A stretch of DNA of 64,000 nucleotides, taken from NCBI RefSeq assembly GCF_900129835.1, contig NZ_FQXA01000001.1:868001-932000 (forward strand). Direction: 5' to 3'. The translations under genes and the position numbers were made by a program. The first letter of the stretch is position 1. Each line of letters starts with the position of its first letter. Below the pieces are notes generated by a model. The model saw only the letters and a list, made by a program, of their open reading frames with translations, was not told the DNA's origin and ran no database searches. This document shows, in pieces, positions 63,885 to 64,000 of this stretch. The DNA comes from Stutzerimonas xanthomarina DSM 18231 (GTDB taxonomy: Bacteria > Pseudomonadota > Gammaproteobacteria > Pseudomonadales > Pseudomonadaceae).

Positions 63885-64000
63885 ATGCAGATTGACGAAG
63901 AACTCACGCTAAAAAAATTGGAGGTGTTTCTGGCCTTCATGCGCAGCGGCAATCTCAGCAAAGCGGCCGCGGAGTTGAACACCAGCAACGTCAGCGTGCA
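63885..64000 (+). CDS. LysR-type regulator, N-terminal fragment (possibly MdcR-like)
   Basis: Only the first 38 residues are in the window. The start MQIDEELTLKKLEVFLAFM followed by GNLSKAAAELNTSNVSV is the LysR helix-turn-helix. The wording resembles MdcR, the malonate-utilisation regulator, but too little is visible to be sure. It runs off the right edge of the window. Confidence 0.75.
   Translation, partial: MQIDEELTLKKLEVFLAFMRSGNLSKAAAELNTSNVSV

Overview
The window is 64 kb of GC-rich bacterial chromosome that reads as a Pseudomonadaceae genome, most likely the Pseudomonas stutzeri (Stutzerimonas) group. Reasons: an intact spu/agu polyamine locus in the P. aeruginosa arrangement, a kauB-gabT2-rpmG-rpmB block also known from P. 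aeruginosa, an NnrS protein typical of denitrifiers, and dispersed palindromic GTAGGGTGG repeats. The species-level guess is inference. No transposase, integrase, phage gene or CRISPR array was seen.

Layout. 1-2450: end of a C4-dicarboxylate TRAP operon (dctP partial, dctQ, dctM). 2459-5547: four single genes (2OG-Fe(II) oxygenase, DUF2059 protein, lysophospholipase-like hydrolase, membrane-anchored thioredoxin-like protein). 5580-11574: an operon behind a perfect Fur-type box: TonB receptor, SsuA/TauA-type binding protein, permease, ATPase and NnrS, each gene overlapping the next. 11775-25873: polyamine and agmatine genes, spuABCDEFGH on the minus strand, spuI divergent, then aguR-aguB-aguA. 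25896-30177: three small exported proteins, a PAS-GGDEF cyclase and the DesA desaturase.

30451-45402 is the most unusual part: ten same-strand, mostly overlapping genes. Three multi-sensor histidine kinases, three receiver-only regulators and an Hpt-REC-REC-GGDEF protein lead directly into a TPR/YaiO outer-membrane barrel protein, a HEAT-repeat membrane protein and a processive family-2 glycosyltransferase. It looks like a self-contained signalling network driving a synthase-dependent exopolysaccharide; I do not recognise it as a named system. It ends in a tandem palindromic repeat that supplies the glycosyltransferase stop codon.

45730-49337: kauB, gabT2, rpmG, rpmB. 49969-57212: IclR regulator, divergent TetR/hydrolase pair, and a beta-oxidation operon (two acyl-CoA dehydrogenases and a hydratase/hydroxyacyl-CoA dehydrogenase). 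57638-59492: gabD and tRNA-Arg(CCG). 59772-62716: TonB receptor plus DUF4198 protein behind a Zur-like palindrome. The window closes with a PH-domain protein and the start of a LysR regulator.

Functionally, agmatine can go to putrescine (AguA, AguB), putrescine to 4-aminobutyrate (SpuC or the gamma-glutamyl route through SpuI/SpuB/SpuA, with KauB), and 4-aminobutyrate to succinate (GabT2, GabD). Nearly the whole agmatine-to-succinate route therefore lies within about 48 kb, alongside its importer SpuDEFGH.
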